A stretch of 64,000 nt of DNA, from NCBI GenBank assembly GCA_017481395.1, contig JAFUPE010000073.1:1-64000 (forward strand), read 5' to 3'. Shown here piece after piece: positions 39,945 through 47,908 of this stretch (position 1 is the stretch's first letter; every line of letters starts with the position of its first letter). The stretch comes from Ruminococcus sp. Its GTDB lineage: Bacteria; Bacillota_A; Clostridia; Oscillospirales; Acutalibacteraceae. The position numbers and the translations under genes were made by a program. The notes below the pieces were generated by a model. That model had not been told where the DNA came from, did no database searches, and saw nothing but the letters and a program-made list of their open reading frames with translations.

Positions 39945-41150
39945 TCAAATAATTTCAGCGTTAACAGTTCCGTCAGTAAAACGAAGATTTACTTTATCAC
40001 CGCTTTTTAATTCTTTTACAGAATTTACGGTAACGTTATCTTTAGCCACAACCGCATAACCTCGGCGTAAAATGCTTGCAGGGTCGAGAGCAAAAAGGCT
40101 ACCCTTTAGCTCTGAAAGCTCTTTGGTTTTTTCTCCAACTATACTATCACCTTTTGCCCTTAGACGTACACTAAGCTTTTCGAGGGTGTTTTTCTTTTCG
40201 AGATACTCTCGTTCAGGTGCTAAGACATCAAGTTTTGTGGAAAATACATTTAGCTCAGAGTTGTGTTTTGACATAAATCGGTCTGCCAGTGCAAAAAGAT
40301 ACTGACGCTGCTGTAAAAGCATTTCTGCTTGCTCGTATTTGTCGGGCACTGCAAGCTCTGCTGCCGCAGAAGGCGTAGGAGCACGCATATCGGCCACAAA
40401 ATCGCAGATTGTAAAGTCAGTTTCGTGACCCACAGCACTGATTACGGGCACAGGACAGTCATAAATCGCCCTTGCAAGCTCTTCGCTGTTAAACGCCCAT
40501 AAATCCTCCATAGAACCGCCTCCGCGGCCTATGATAACTACGTCGGTGTTAATCTTTTGAGAAACTGAATTAACAGCGTTAGTAAGCTGTAAAGCCGCAC
40601 CCTCACCCTGAACAAGTACAGGTATAAGCTCTACCTCAGCATAGTGCCAACGGCGACTGAGAATATTTCGAATATCCTGCAGTGCGGCTCCAGTGGGCGA
40701 GGTTATGACGGTAACCTTTTTAGGAAACTGAGGTAAAGGCTTTTTATGAGCATTGTCAAAAAGGCCCTCTTTAGTAAGCTTTTCTTTAAGCTGCTCAAAT
40801 TGCAGGGTTAAGGCTCCTATGCCGTCGGGCTGCATATCCTCGATATAAAGCTGATACTGGCCGCTTGGCTCGTAGACAGAGACCCTTCCCCTTGCTAATA
40901 CCTTCATACCATTCTGAGGCTTAAAGCGAAGTCGGCTTGCATTAAAGGAAAACATAACCGCCTTGATAACCGCTTTACTGTCTTTAAGAGAAAGATAAAT
41001 GTGCCCACTTGAATAATGGTCGGTAAGATTTGAAATTTCGCCGCTTATGAATACATGTTGTAAATTCGGGTCAGAGTCAAGAAGCCCCTTAAGATAAGTA
41101 TTCAGTGCTGAAACCGAAATAATCTTAGGGGTAGAAAAATTTGTGTTCAT
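39945..41150 (-). CDS. xseA: Exodeoxyribonuclease VII large subunit
   Basis: About 401 residues: N-terminal OB fold (SVSALNTYLKGLLDSDPNLQHVFISGEISN), catalytic region with TSPTGAALQDIRNILSRR and VIIGRGGGSMEDLWAFNSEELARAI, ISAVGHETDFTICDFVADMRAPTPSAAAEL, a long coiled coil and the C-terminal ILRRGYAVV. Cuts single-stranded DNA into oligonucleotides together with XseB. The ATG at 41150 lies 7 nt after the stop of the upstream gene, with no clear ribosome-binding site, suggesting coupled translation. No xseB follows; dnaE begins 20 nt downstream. Confidence 0.94.
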   Translation of the reverse strand: MNTNFSTPKIISVSALNTYLKGLLDSDPNLQHVFISGEISNLTDHYSSGHIYLSLKDSKAVIKAVMFSFNASRLRFKPQNGMKVLARGRVSVYEPSGQYQLYIEDMQPDGIGALTLQFEQLKEKLTKEGLFDNAHKKPLPQFPKKVTVITSPTGAALQDIRNILSRRWHYAEVELIPVLVQGEGAALQLTNAVNSVSQKINTDVVIIGRGGGSMEDLWAFNSEELARAIYDCPVPVISAVGHETDFTICDFVADMRAPTPSAAAELAVPDKYEQAEMLLQQRQYLFALADRFMSKHNSELNVFSTKLDVLAPEREYLEKKNTLEKLSVRLRAKGDSIVGEKTKELSELKGSLFALDPASILRRGYAVVAKDNVTVNSVKELKSGDKVNLRFTDGTVNAEII

Positions 41151-41157
41151 ATTAATC

Positions 41158-42096
41158 TTAGCTTTCAGATAAGAATTTTTTTGCACCTAAGTAAGCAACA
41201 CCTACAGCATTGTCGGCAGAAAACTGCGCAGGTGCAAAGTTTGCATCATACATCTTAAGAACATCTTTTTTTATAATTTGATTTGACATTACGCCGCCTG
41301 CATAAATCAAGGGCAGATTGCCATAATGAGACAGAATTGCCTTGGTCATAGAAATCAGTGTTTCGCTTATAACCTTTAAGGTGTAAGCTGCTACATACGC
41401 CTTGTCATTTGTGTCACTATAAAGCTTTGTTATTTTATTTTCAAAGCCGCTTAAGGAGCAATCCATACCCTTTAAGGAAGGCTTGACTTTAATGTCACCG
41501 ATAAAATTATTTGCGAGGTTTTCGAGCTCTATTCCACAGGGAAACTGAAGCCCTAACATTACGCCTATTCTGTCTACAAGCTGTCCTGCATTAAGGTCAG
41601 AGGTTTTTGCAATAAGCTGTGCGGTAATAAAAGAGCTTTTGTCAGGCTTTACAAGTAAAGCCTCGGTTGTACCGCCGCTTACATGAAATGCAACAAAAGG
41701 CGAGCTTAAAAGACTTTCACTTTTACTGCCGAAAGCCGCCGCGGCAATATGGCCTTGCTGATGAGAAAAAGTATACAAAGGTATGCTGTTAACTGATGCT
41801 ATGCTTTTTGCTACCGAAACGCCTGCAAGAAAGCAAGGCATATATGAGCCTTCGCATTCTCTGGGAGTAGAAGATACAGAGACGGCGTCAATTTTTCTTC
41901 CTCTAAAATCAAGAGAAGAAATAATTTCGGGGAGCTGTTTTGTATGGTGAAACACAGCATCGCTCTGACGAATACCGCAATCCCCCGTTTTTACAGGCAA
42001 AAGTTTTTTAGCTTGCTGTACCGAATTGGTATCAGAATCAAAAATTGCGGCAGAGGTTGTGTAATTACTGGTGTCGATTCCTAAGACAAGAGCCAT
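41158..42096 (-). CDS. TsaD/Kae1-like ASKHA protein (M22 peptidase-family paralogue)
   Basis: 312 residues. ASKHA fold landmarks: LGIDTSNYTTSAAIFD at the N-terminus, the metal-binding HQQGH (in FSHQQGHIAAAAF), VAFHVSGGTTEALLV, LYAGGVMSNQII and SADNAVGVAYLGA at the C-terminus with the conserved Asp. True TsaD proteins are about 340 residues with HxEGH; this shorter form with Gln in place of Glu looks like the second, paralogous M22-type protein of many Clostridia found beside nusB and xseA. Role unknown: t6A synthesis partner or independent function. Overlaps the nusB stop by 1 nt. Confidence 0.75.
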   Translation of the reverse strand: MALVLGIDTSNYTTSAAIFDSDTNSVQQAKKLLPVKTGDCGIRQSDAVFHHTKQLPEIISSLDFRGRKIDAVSVSSTPRECEGSYMPCFLAGVSVAKSIASVNSIPLYTFSHQQGHIAAAAFGSKSESLLSSPFVAFHVSGGTTEALLVKPDKSSFITAQLIAKTSDLNAGQLVDRIGVMLGLQFPCGIELENLANNFIGDIKVKPSLKGMDCSLSGFENKITKLYSDTNDKAYVAAYTLKVISETLISMTKAILSHYGNLPLIYAGGVMSNQIIKKDVLKMYDANFAPAQFSADNAVGVAYLGAKKFLSES

Positions 42097-42578
42097 TACT
42101 CTTTACCCTTAACAAAAGAGCCTAAAAGTCCGTTTACGAAGGAAGCATCCTCAGCAACAGAGTATTTTTTTGCAAGCTCTACAGCCTCGTTAATAGAAAC
42201 AGAGACAGGAATTTCTTCGCAATATAAAATCTCGTATACAGCAACTCTGAGTACTGCAAGAGAAATTTTTGAAATTCGATTAATCTTCCATCCCTTAGTA
42301 AGAAATGAAGAAATTTTCTCATCAAGCTCAGCAGCTAACTCCTGAATTACGCCTGCAGTTTTGATAGCCTCGTCGGAATAAAACTGAGCTGTGCTGTCGG
42401 TGAAATTATCGGCAATTTCCTGAACGTCTGTGTCAGAAAAAAGGCTTTCAAAAACTATAAGAAAGGTTTGCTCTCGCTTTTTGTATCTGGAGATTTTGTT
42501 ATGTGCGTTAAGGTCAGACTTAACCTCTGCCTCTGCGTCATCGGGGGTATTATTTACATCAAAAATTTCATCAATCAT
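42096..42578 (-). CDS. nusB: Transcription antitermination factor NusB
   Basis: 160 residues. After an unusual acidic N-terminal extension of about 30 residues, the NusB helical fold is clear: KKREQTFLIVFESLF, then KGWKINRISKISLAVLRVAVYEILY and the C-terminal PVSVSINEAVELAKKYSVAEDASFVNGLLG. NusB binds boxA of rRNA leaders with NusE. GAGAGGT is 5 nt before the ATG. First gene of a nusB-TsaD paralogue-xseA-dnaE run behind a promoter at 42616-42643. Confidence 0.93.
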   Translation of the reverse strand: MIDEIFDVNNTPDDAEAEVKSDLNAHNKISRYKKREQTFLIVFESLFSDTDVQEIADNFTDSTAQFYSDEAIKTAGVIQELAAELDEKISSFLTKGWKINRISKISLAVLRVAVYEILYCEEIPVSVSINEAVELAKKYSVAEDASFVNGLLGSFVKGKE

Positions 42579-42615
42579 AATTTACCTCTCAAAATGTGTA
42601 TTAAAATCCAAATTA

Positions 42616-42643
42616 ATTATAACACAAGCTGTGAAAATTGCAA
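42616..42643 (-). promoter_or_regulatory. Promoter of nusB operon
   Basis: Minus strand: TTGCAA, 16-bp spacer, TATAAT (perfect), about 38 nt before the nusB start. Confidence 0.7.
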
Positions 42644-42667
42644 TAATATGAAGAAATAAATTGACTT

Positions 42668-42703
42668 AAAAAGAAACAGCCCTCCCGTAATTTGGGAGAG
42701 CTG
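42668..42703 (-). terminator. Terminator after the dockerin esterase gene
   Basis: Minus strand: 10-bp stem with one G-U (cagctctccc / gggagggctg), 7-nt loop, then tttcttttt. It closes the addBA-esterase run before the nusB promoter. Confidence 0.85.
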
Positions 42704-42710
42704 AGGGTAT

Positions 42711-44387
42711 TTATTGAAGCTCGAAAAGCCAAGTAACGACCTCGGGCATAATATTTCGCCAAGCAGATTCGTTATGGGCGTTCTTTTCGTCATAAACAAA
42801 GGTCATTTTGCTTTCATCATAGCCTAAGTCGGAAAGCAGGCCCTTCATTCTCTTTGCCGCAGGCAAAAGTTCCTGCTCAAGAGCATCACCGCCGCCGTTG
42901 TAGAAATAAATTCTGGGAAGCTTTGCTGAATCTGTAAAATCATACTTTGAGAAGTAATCTACCCATGTTGAATCATCAAATAGCATAAATGCAGGAGAAA
43001 GTGCACCAATTCTGCCAAACTCGTTCATATACTCCATGCCGATATAAAAGGCTTCGATACCGCCTGAAGAACTTCCGACAATCGCAGAATGTGCAGCATC
43101 GGTATAGACGTTGTAATTAGCCTCTACATAAGGCACAACGGTCTTGGCAACAAAATCAGCAAATTGCTGACCGGAGCCATTTTTAAAACCGCCGTAATTG
43201 TAGCTTGGGTTAAGATTACCTATATTAGGCGTAAGCTCGTTATCTCGGTTAGTCTGATTATCAATACCTACGAGAATAATTCTCTCGCCACCGTTTTTCA
43301 TCAAGGCTGTGATAACCTCGTCGCTTCCCCATCCGCCGTTGTAGGCATCAGAATCGTCAAACTGTTGCTGACCGTCGAGAAGATAAATTACATAATATTT
43401 TTTATTGGTGTCTGCAGGGTCATAGCCTGCAGGTGTCCAGATTTCCACGGGCTTTTGATAGCCTGTAGGATAGCTAAGCTTGACTGTTGTTTTTGCACCA
43501 TAATCGGTTGTATCGTAAGAATACATGCCTAACTGCATAGCTGTTTTAGGAGTCTGGCTTGTAACAAAAAAGCCTGAGCTTGCAACAGTAAGTGCCGCGT
43601 TAAGTGTCTGGCTTTTGCCGTTGTTGAAAACTACACGGTTGTACTCAGATACGTCAACATCCATCTTATAGATTTTTTCTCCATAATCATTGGTGGTAAG
43701 GTAGGTCATTGCGGCACCGGGCCATGATTTAAGCTCAATCTGTTTTTCTTCATTATAAAGGTAAGCGTTGACCTCTGACCAACCAACGTTGTTGGAGAAG
43801 TAAATAGTAATATTTGTGTCAGGCTTTACAGGATTATACGAGGGCATAGTCTGAGGCTCGCTTTCTGTGGTAGGCTCGATAGGGTCGGTTGTAATGCTTG
43901 TTGCAGGAGTCTCGCCTACGGTTGTTGATTCTGCAGGGGTGGATTCGGTAGCATCAGTTGAGATTGATGTAACGTTAGCAGTTGTAAGCACCTCGGAAGG
44001 CTCTGCAGTTTCAGTTACAGGTACAGTTGTAGTCTCGGTAACCTCGGTTGACGTTATAGGAGGCGTTGTCTCGGACTCTGAGTATGTTATCTCTTTGCCG
44101 ATAGGATAAGGGCACTCGATTTTTGCAAGGTACTTCTGAACCCATGTTGCATCCTTTACATTAACCTTTGAGTCGTTATTGCAATCTGCACAAAGAAAGT
44201 TATCCTCGTCAAACTCAAGCAGATGTGCGGCGTATTTCTGGATAGCGGTTGCATCCTTGATGTTTACTTTTTTATCCATCTCGGCGTCACCGAGAATAAG
44301 AATTTCCTCGGAAATTGCAAAAGTAAAAACGGGACACATGCATAAAAGAATTGCAAAAGTAAGGATAATTGCTATAAGCTTTTTCAT
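42711..44387 (-). CDS. Secreted dockerin-CBM26-like-esterase protein (amylosome/cellulosome component)
   Basis: 558 residues. Signal peptide 1-24; type I dockerin about 31-95 with two Ca-binding repeats (GDAEMDKKVNIKDATAIQKY and ADCNNDSKVNVKDATWVQKY); Thr/Ser/Pro linker 100-185; starch-binding CBM26-like module about 190-275 (ITIYFSNNVGWSEVNAYLY, WPGAAM, FNNGKSQT); Pfam esterase-D-like alpha/beta hydrolase about 300-558 with nucleophile S440 (GSSSG), probable D501 and H538. It would dock through a cohesin and deacylate polysaccharide or act at starch granules; substrate unknown. The dockerin is N-terminal, less usual. It starts 2 nt after addA, with the ribosome-binding site AAGGAGG inside the addA 3' end. 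Confidence 0.88.
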   Translation of the reverse strand: MKKLIAIILTFAILLCMCPVFTFAISEEILILGDAEMDKKVNIKDATAIQKYAAHLLEFDEDNFLCADCNNDSKVNVKDATWVQKYLAKIECPYPIGKEITYSESETTPPITSTEVTETTTVPVTETAEPSEVLTTANVTSISTDATESTPAESTTVGETPATSITTDPIEPTTESEPQTMPSYNPVKPDTNITIYFSNNVGWSEVNAYLYNEEKQIELKSWPGAAMTYLTTNDYGEKIYKMDVDVSEYNRVVFNNGKSQTLNAALTVASSGFFVTSQTPKTAMQLGMYSYDTTDYGAKTTVKLSYPTGYQKPVEIWTPAGYDPADTNKKYYVIYLLDGQQQFDDSDAYNGGWGSDEVITALMKNGGERIILVGIDNQTNRDNELTPNIGNLNPSYNYGGFKNGSGQQFADFVAKTVVPYVEANYNVYTDAAHSAIVGSSSGGIEAFYIGMEYMNEFGRIGALSPAFMLFDDSTWVDYFSKYDFTDSAKLPRIYFYNGGGDALEQELLPAAKRMKGLLSDLGYDESKMTFVYDEKNAHNESAWRNIMPEVVTWLFELQ

Positions 44388-44389
44388 TT

Positions 44390-47300
44390 TTAAACCTCCT
44401 TGTATTCGCCTAAGTGAATTGAATATATAAGGCACCTGCTTATAGGTAATTCGAAGCAGGCACTGACTGCCTCTTTGTATAGAGAAAGCTGTTTTTGGTA
44501 ACGCTCGTATAGTACGTCTACAGAGCTTACCCTGTCGGTTTTATAGTCTACTATTGTAATTTTTCCGTCCTTGACAATAAGCAAATCCACCGCACCCTGC
44601 AAGATAACCGAAGTTTCATGGTCTTCGGTAAATCCTGTAAGGGAGGCAGGAATATTTACTGTAAAGCGGTACTCGCGATAGCACTGATTATCGCTGTTAA
44701 TAGCATCAGTAATAAGGTCGCTTTCGAGGAATTTTTCAAGCTTATGGAGGTCAAGGGACTGAGCCTCCAAGGGGGTAAGCCGCATATTGGTAAGACGCTC
44801 TACCTCCAGCTTTAAGTCCTTTCTGGCAAGGTCAAAGCTTGCAAACTGCAGAAACTTGTGCATAGCCGTACCCTTTTCGGCGGCAGTAAGCTTTTCGCCG
44901 GATAAAAACCTTGGCTTAGCAAGAATTTTTTCGAAGGCTTTGCCGCTGTGCATATGACTAAGCTCTGAGGCAGTTACCTTTAAAGGCAATAAGCAAAGCT
45001 CAGCGTGAGGATATACAAAGTTAAATCTTTTTTCTATAACCTCGTCTATATTCTCAGCATCCATATCATAGGTTACCTCGCGGGTAACCTCGCCATCAGT
45101 ATCATCAAAATCAATGTCATCAATAACCTTTACCGAAAGCATTGAGCTATTATCAGAATACTGTAAACCGTCAGCTTTTGCAATACCCCTTAGCAAAGTT
45201 GCATCCTTGTGAAGCAAGGCTGTCATAAAAAGCCAATCACAGATAGACTTTGCACCTGAGACAATATATGGTGAAACAGTATCCTTGCTTATTAGCTTAC
45301 TTGCAAGGGTAGAAAGGTATTTTGAGGTGTTTTTCTTTACGGCTGTCATAATAAGCTTTTCTTTAGCTCTTGTAAGGGCAACGTAAAGAACCCGTAGCTC
45401 TTCGGACATTTCACTTTGCTTTTTTTCCATAGCAAGAGCTTTGCGTACAAAGGTGTTGAAGCTTGCACCTAAATCTTTGTCGCGGCGTTTTGCGGCAAAG
45501 CCTAAGTGTGAATGAAGAAGTACATTGTCAGTTGTATCCGTTGAAAACTTTTTATGAGTACCTGCTAAGATACAGAGAGGAAATTCAAGACCTTTGCTGG
45601 AGTGAACTGTCATAAGACGTACGGCGTTTTGGATATTGTCGCCTCCTCCTTCTGCGGCAGTAAGGTCTGAACCGTTTTCAATTAGCCTGTCAAGATAAGA
45701 AACAAAGGCGTTAATACCCTTTGTCATTCCTTGCTCGTACTTTGCGGCGTACTCTGTAAGCATTCTGAGATTGCTGACAGCTTTTTCACCACCCATACAT
45801 GCACAGACAGGTATAATACCTAAATGCTCGTAAAGCGTGTTGAGAAAATCCTCGGCTGTCATTGTAACAGCTAAAGTTCTTAGTGTATTTACGGTTTCGA
45901 TAAAAGCTTTTGCCTTCGGAAAATCCTCATCTGCCGCTTTAAGTACAGCCCCGTAAAGCGTACCCTTGCGGCAGTTCGACCTGATTTTTGCCAAATCGTC
46001 AGGGGTAAATCCAAACATTGGCGAAAGCATTGATGAAAGAAGCGGAATGTCCTGTGAGGGGTTGTCGATTACCCTTAAAACGCTTAAGGTAAGCTTGATT
46101 TCGGGTAAATCGAAAAAGCCCGATGAGCTTTCGAAGGTTGCGGGGATACCGAATTTTTCAAGCTCACGAACATAGAGTGCGGAATTCTTTTTACCGCTAC
46201 GAAGTAAAATTGCAATATCACCAAAGGTAAGCTTTCTTACGTTATCACCGTCTTTAATAGTGGTTTCGGCAAGCTCTTTCATAATAACCGAGGCTATGTG
46301 CTGTGCTTCAAGGGCGATATTGTCTTCGTCGTCAAATGAATCGGCATCTATTAAATGAAGCTCGGCACAAGGAACGTCAGTAGGTGTATAGGAAGCACCG
46401 CTTACTAAACCCTCTCCGTCAATATAGTCGATATCGCCGGTTTCCTTGGTCATAAGACGGTCAAAGACAAAGTTAACATATTCGGTAAGCTCTACCCTGC
46501 TTCGGAAGTTTTTCTCCAGCATAATTTTTGCAGGGTAAATATCAGCCTCGGCAGTATATAGAGGATAGGTATCCTTGCGGTTTATAAAGATTTCCGGCAT
46601 TGCCTGACGGAAAGCATAAATGCTCTGCTTGGCATCGCCAACGATAAAAAGGTTGCTTTCTTTGCTGACCGCCTTGAAAATTAGATCCTGAACTTCGTTT
46701 GCGTCCTGATACTCGTCAACTAAAACACTGTCGAAACGGGAAGCGATAATTGATGCTGTATCGGTAAATTTTACCGAGCCTTCGCTGTGTTTTACCAAAA
46801 GCTCAAGTGCCCAGTGCTCAACATCCGAAAAATCAGCAAGATTTTTCAGCTTTTTCTGCTGACTATACTTTTCGTCATAAAGTTTAACGCACTTAAACAT
46901 CTGTGAAACAACAGGATAGAGAGCTTTGATATCTTCGACGCATCTGCATTCATCAGCTTCAAAAAGGCCTTTTAGCTCTGCTACACAGGACTTAAGTATA
47001 TCGCGATTGGCGGCAATTTTTAATTTTACAGGATGCTCTTTGTAGCCTCGGGCGTTAAGAACACCTGCTTCGAAACTATATATAAGCTGACGAAGAGTGT
47101 CCCAAGGAGCTGTGGCGATTGCCTCAGAAAGTGAAACAAAATACGCCTTATCTCTATAAAGCAGAGTCGAAACTTTAGACATCAGTTCAGGCTCTTGCTC
47201 GGCGGTTTCGATAGTTTTTATGGCAAGAGACAAGCCGTATTCGATAATACGCTTGGCATTTTTAAGTATTACCTGACCCCAAATGCTGTCAGCCGCCGAG

Positions 47301-47908
47301 GTAAAGTCGGTGTAATATGAAAGCTTTTCATCAAGCCACACATCAAAGAAGGGATGAGACCGAAGAAACTCGTAAAGCTTAAGAACATTTTCACCTAAGC
47401 CGCGGTCGCTTTTTGAATTTGAAAAGCATCTTACAAGCTCGTAAAAATCGGGATCCCGTTGTTCGTAAAGCTGATTTAAGGTTTCTTCTAAAGCAGCAGC
47501 AGAAAGTACACTTAGCTGACCCTGCTCGGCAATTTTATAATCTCGAGTAATATCAAGCTCGTGAAAAAATTCGCGGCACAAATCAGAGCAAAAGCTGTCT
47601 ACCGTTGAGATATGTGCCCTCGGTAAAAGCACAAGCTGATGTCGGTAAAACCGATTATCGGGATAAGCTAAAATAAGTTCAGAAAGCTTTTGACTGATTC
47701 TTTCCTTAAGCTGTGCGGCGGCGGCTCGGGTATAGGTAACGATAAGCAACCTGTCGATAGACACGGGATTTACAGGGTCGGTAAGCATCCGAAGAACGCG
47801 TTCAACCAAAACTGCAGTTTTACCTGATCCTGCGGCGGCAGAAACAAGCACATCTCCACCGCGGGCATTAATGGCTAACAACTGATTATCTGTCCATTTT
47901 GTGCTCAT
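44390..47908 (-). CDS. addA: ATP-dependent helicase/nuclease subunit AddA
   Basis: 1172 residues, UvrD-like superfamily 1 helicase plus C-terminal RecB-type nuclease. Walker A VSAAAGSGKTAVLVER (about 17-32), motif II LVDEYQDANEVQ, QSIYAFRQA, motif V MTVHSSKGLEFPLCI, and nuclease motif VDLLIVKDGKITIVDYKTD near 1110. With AddB it processes double-strand breaks and loads RecA, replacing RecBCD. It overlaps addB by 4 nt. The last codons carry the ribosome-binding site of the esterase gene. Confidence 0.96.
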   Translation of the reverse strand: MSTKWTDNQLLAINARGGDVLVSAAAGSGKTAVLVERVLRMLTDPVNPVSIDRLLIVTYTRAAAAQLKERISQKLSELILAYPDNRFYRHQLVLLPRAHISTVDSFCSDLCREFFHELDITRDYKIAEQGQLSVLSAAALEETLNQLYEQRDPDFYELVRCFSNSKSDRGLGENVLKLYEFLRSHPFFDVWLDEKLSYYTDFTSAADSIWGQVILKNAKRIIEYGLSLAIKTIETAEQEPELMSKVSTLLYRDKAYFVSLSEAIATAPWDTLRQLIYSFEAGVLNARGYKEHPVKLKIAANRDILKSCVAELKGLFEADECRCVEDIKALYPVVSQMFKCVKLYDEKYSQQKKLKNLADFSDVEHWALELLVKHSEGSVKFTDTASIIASRFDSVLVDEYQDANEVQDLIFKAVSKESNLFIVGDAKQSIYAFRQAMPEIFINRKDTYPLYTAEADIYPAKIMLEKNFRSRVELTEYVNFVFDRLMTKETGDIDYIDGEGLVSGASYTPTDVPCAELHLIDADSFDDEDNIALEAQHIASVIMKELAETTIKDGDNVRKLTFGDIAILLRSGKKNSALYVRELEKFGIPATFESSSGFFDLPEIKLTLSVLRVIDNPSQDIPLLSSMLSPMFGFTPDDLAKIRSNCRKGTLYGAVLKAADEDFPKAKAFIETVNTLRTLAVTMTAEDFLNTLYEHLGIIPVCACMGGEKAVSNLRMLTEYAAKYEQGMTKGINAFVSYLDRLIENGSDLTAAEGGGDNIQNAVRLMTVHSSKGLEFPLCILAGTHKKFSTDTTDNVLLHSHLGFAAKRRDKDLGASFNTFVRKALAMEKKQSEMSEELRVLYVALTRAKEKLIMTAVKKNTSKYLSTLASKLISKDTVSPYIVSGAKSICDWLFMTALLHKDATLLRGIAKADGLQYSDNSSMLSVKVIDDIDFDDTDGEVTREVTYDMDAENIDEVIEKRFNFVYPHAELCLLPLKVTASELSHMHSGKAFEKILAKPRFLSGEKLTAAEKGTAMHKFLQFASFDLARKDLKLEVERLTNMRLTPLEAQSLDLHKLEKFLESDLITDAINSDNQCYREYRFTVNIPASLTGFTEDHETSVILQGAVDLLIVKDGKITIVDYKTDRVSSVDVLYERYQKQLSLYKEAVSACFELPISRCLIYSIHLGEYKEV

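Noticed and set aside
43089..43532. 147-codon plus-strand open frame inside the esterase gene
   Set aside because: Antisense to the conserved hydrolase domain, no family features.
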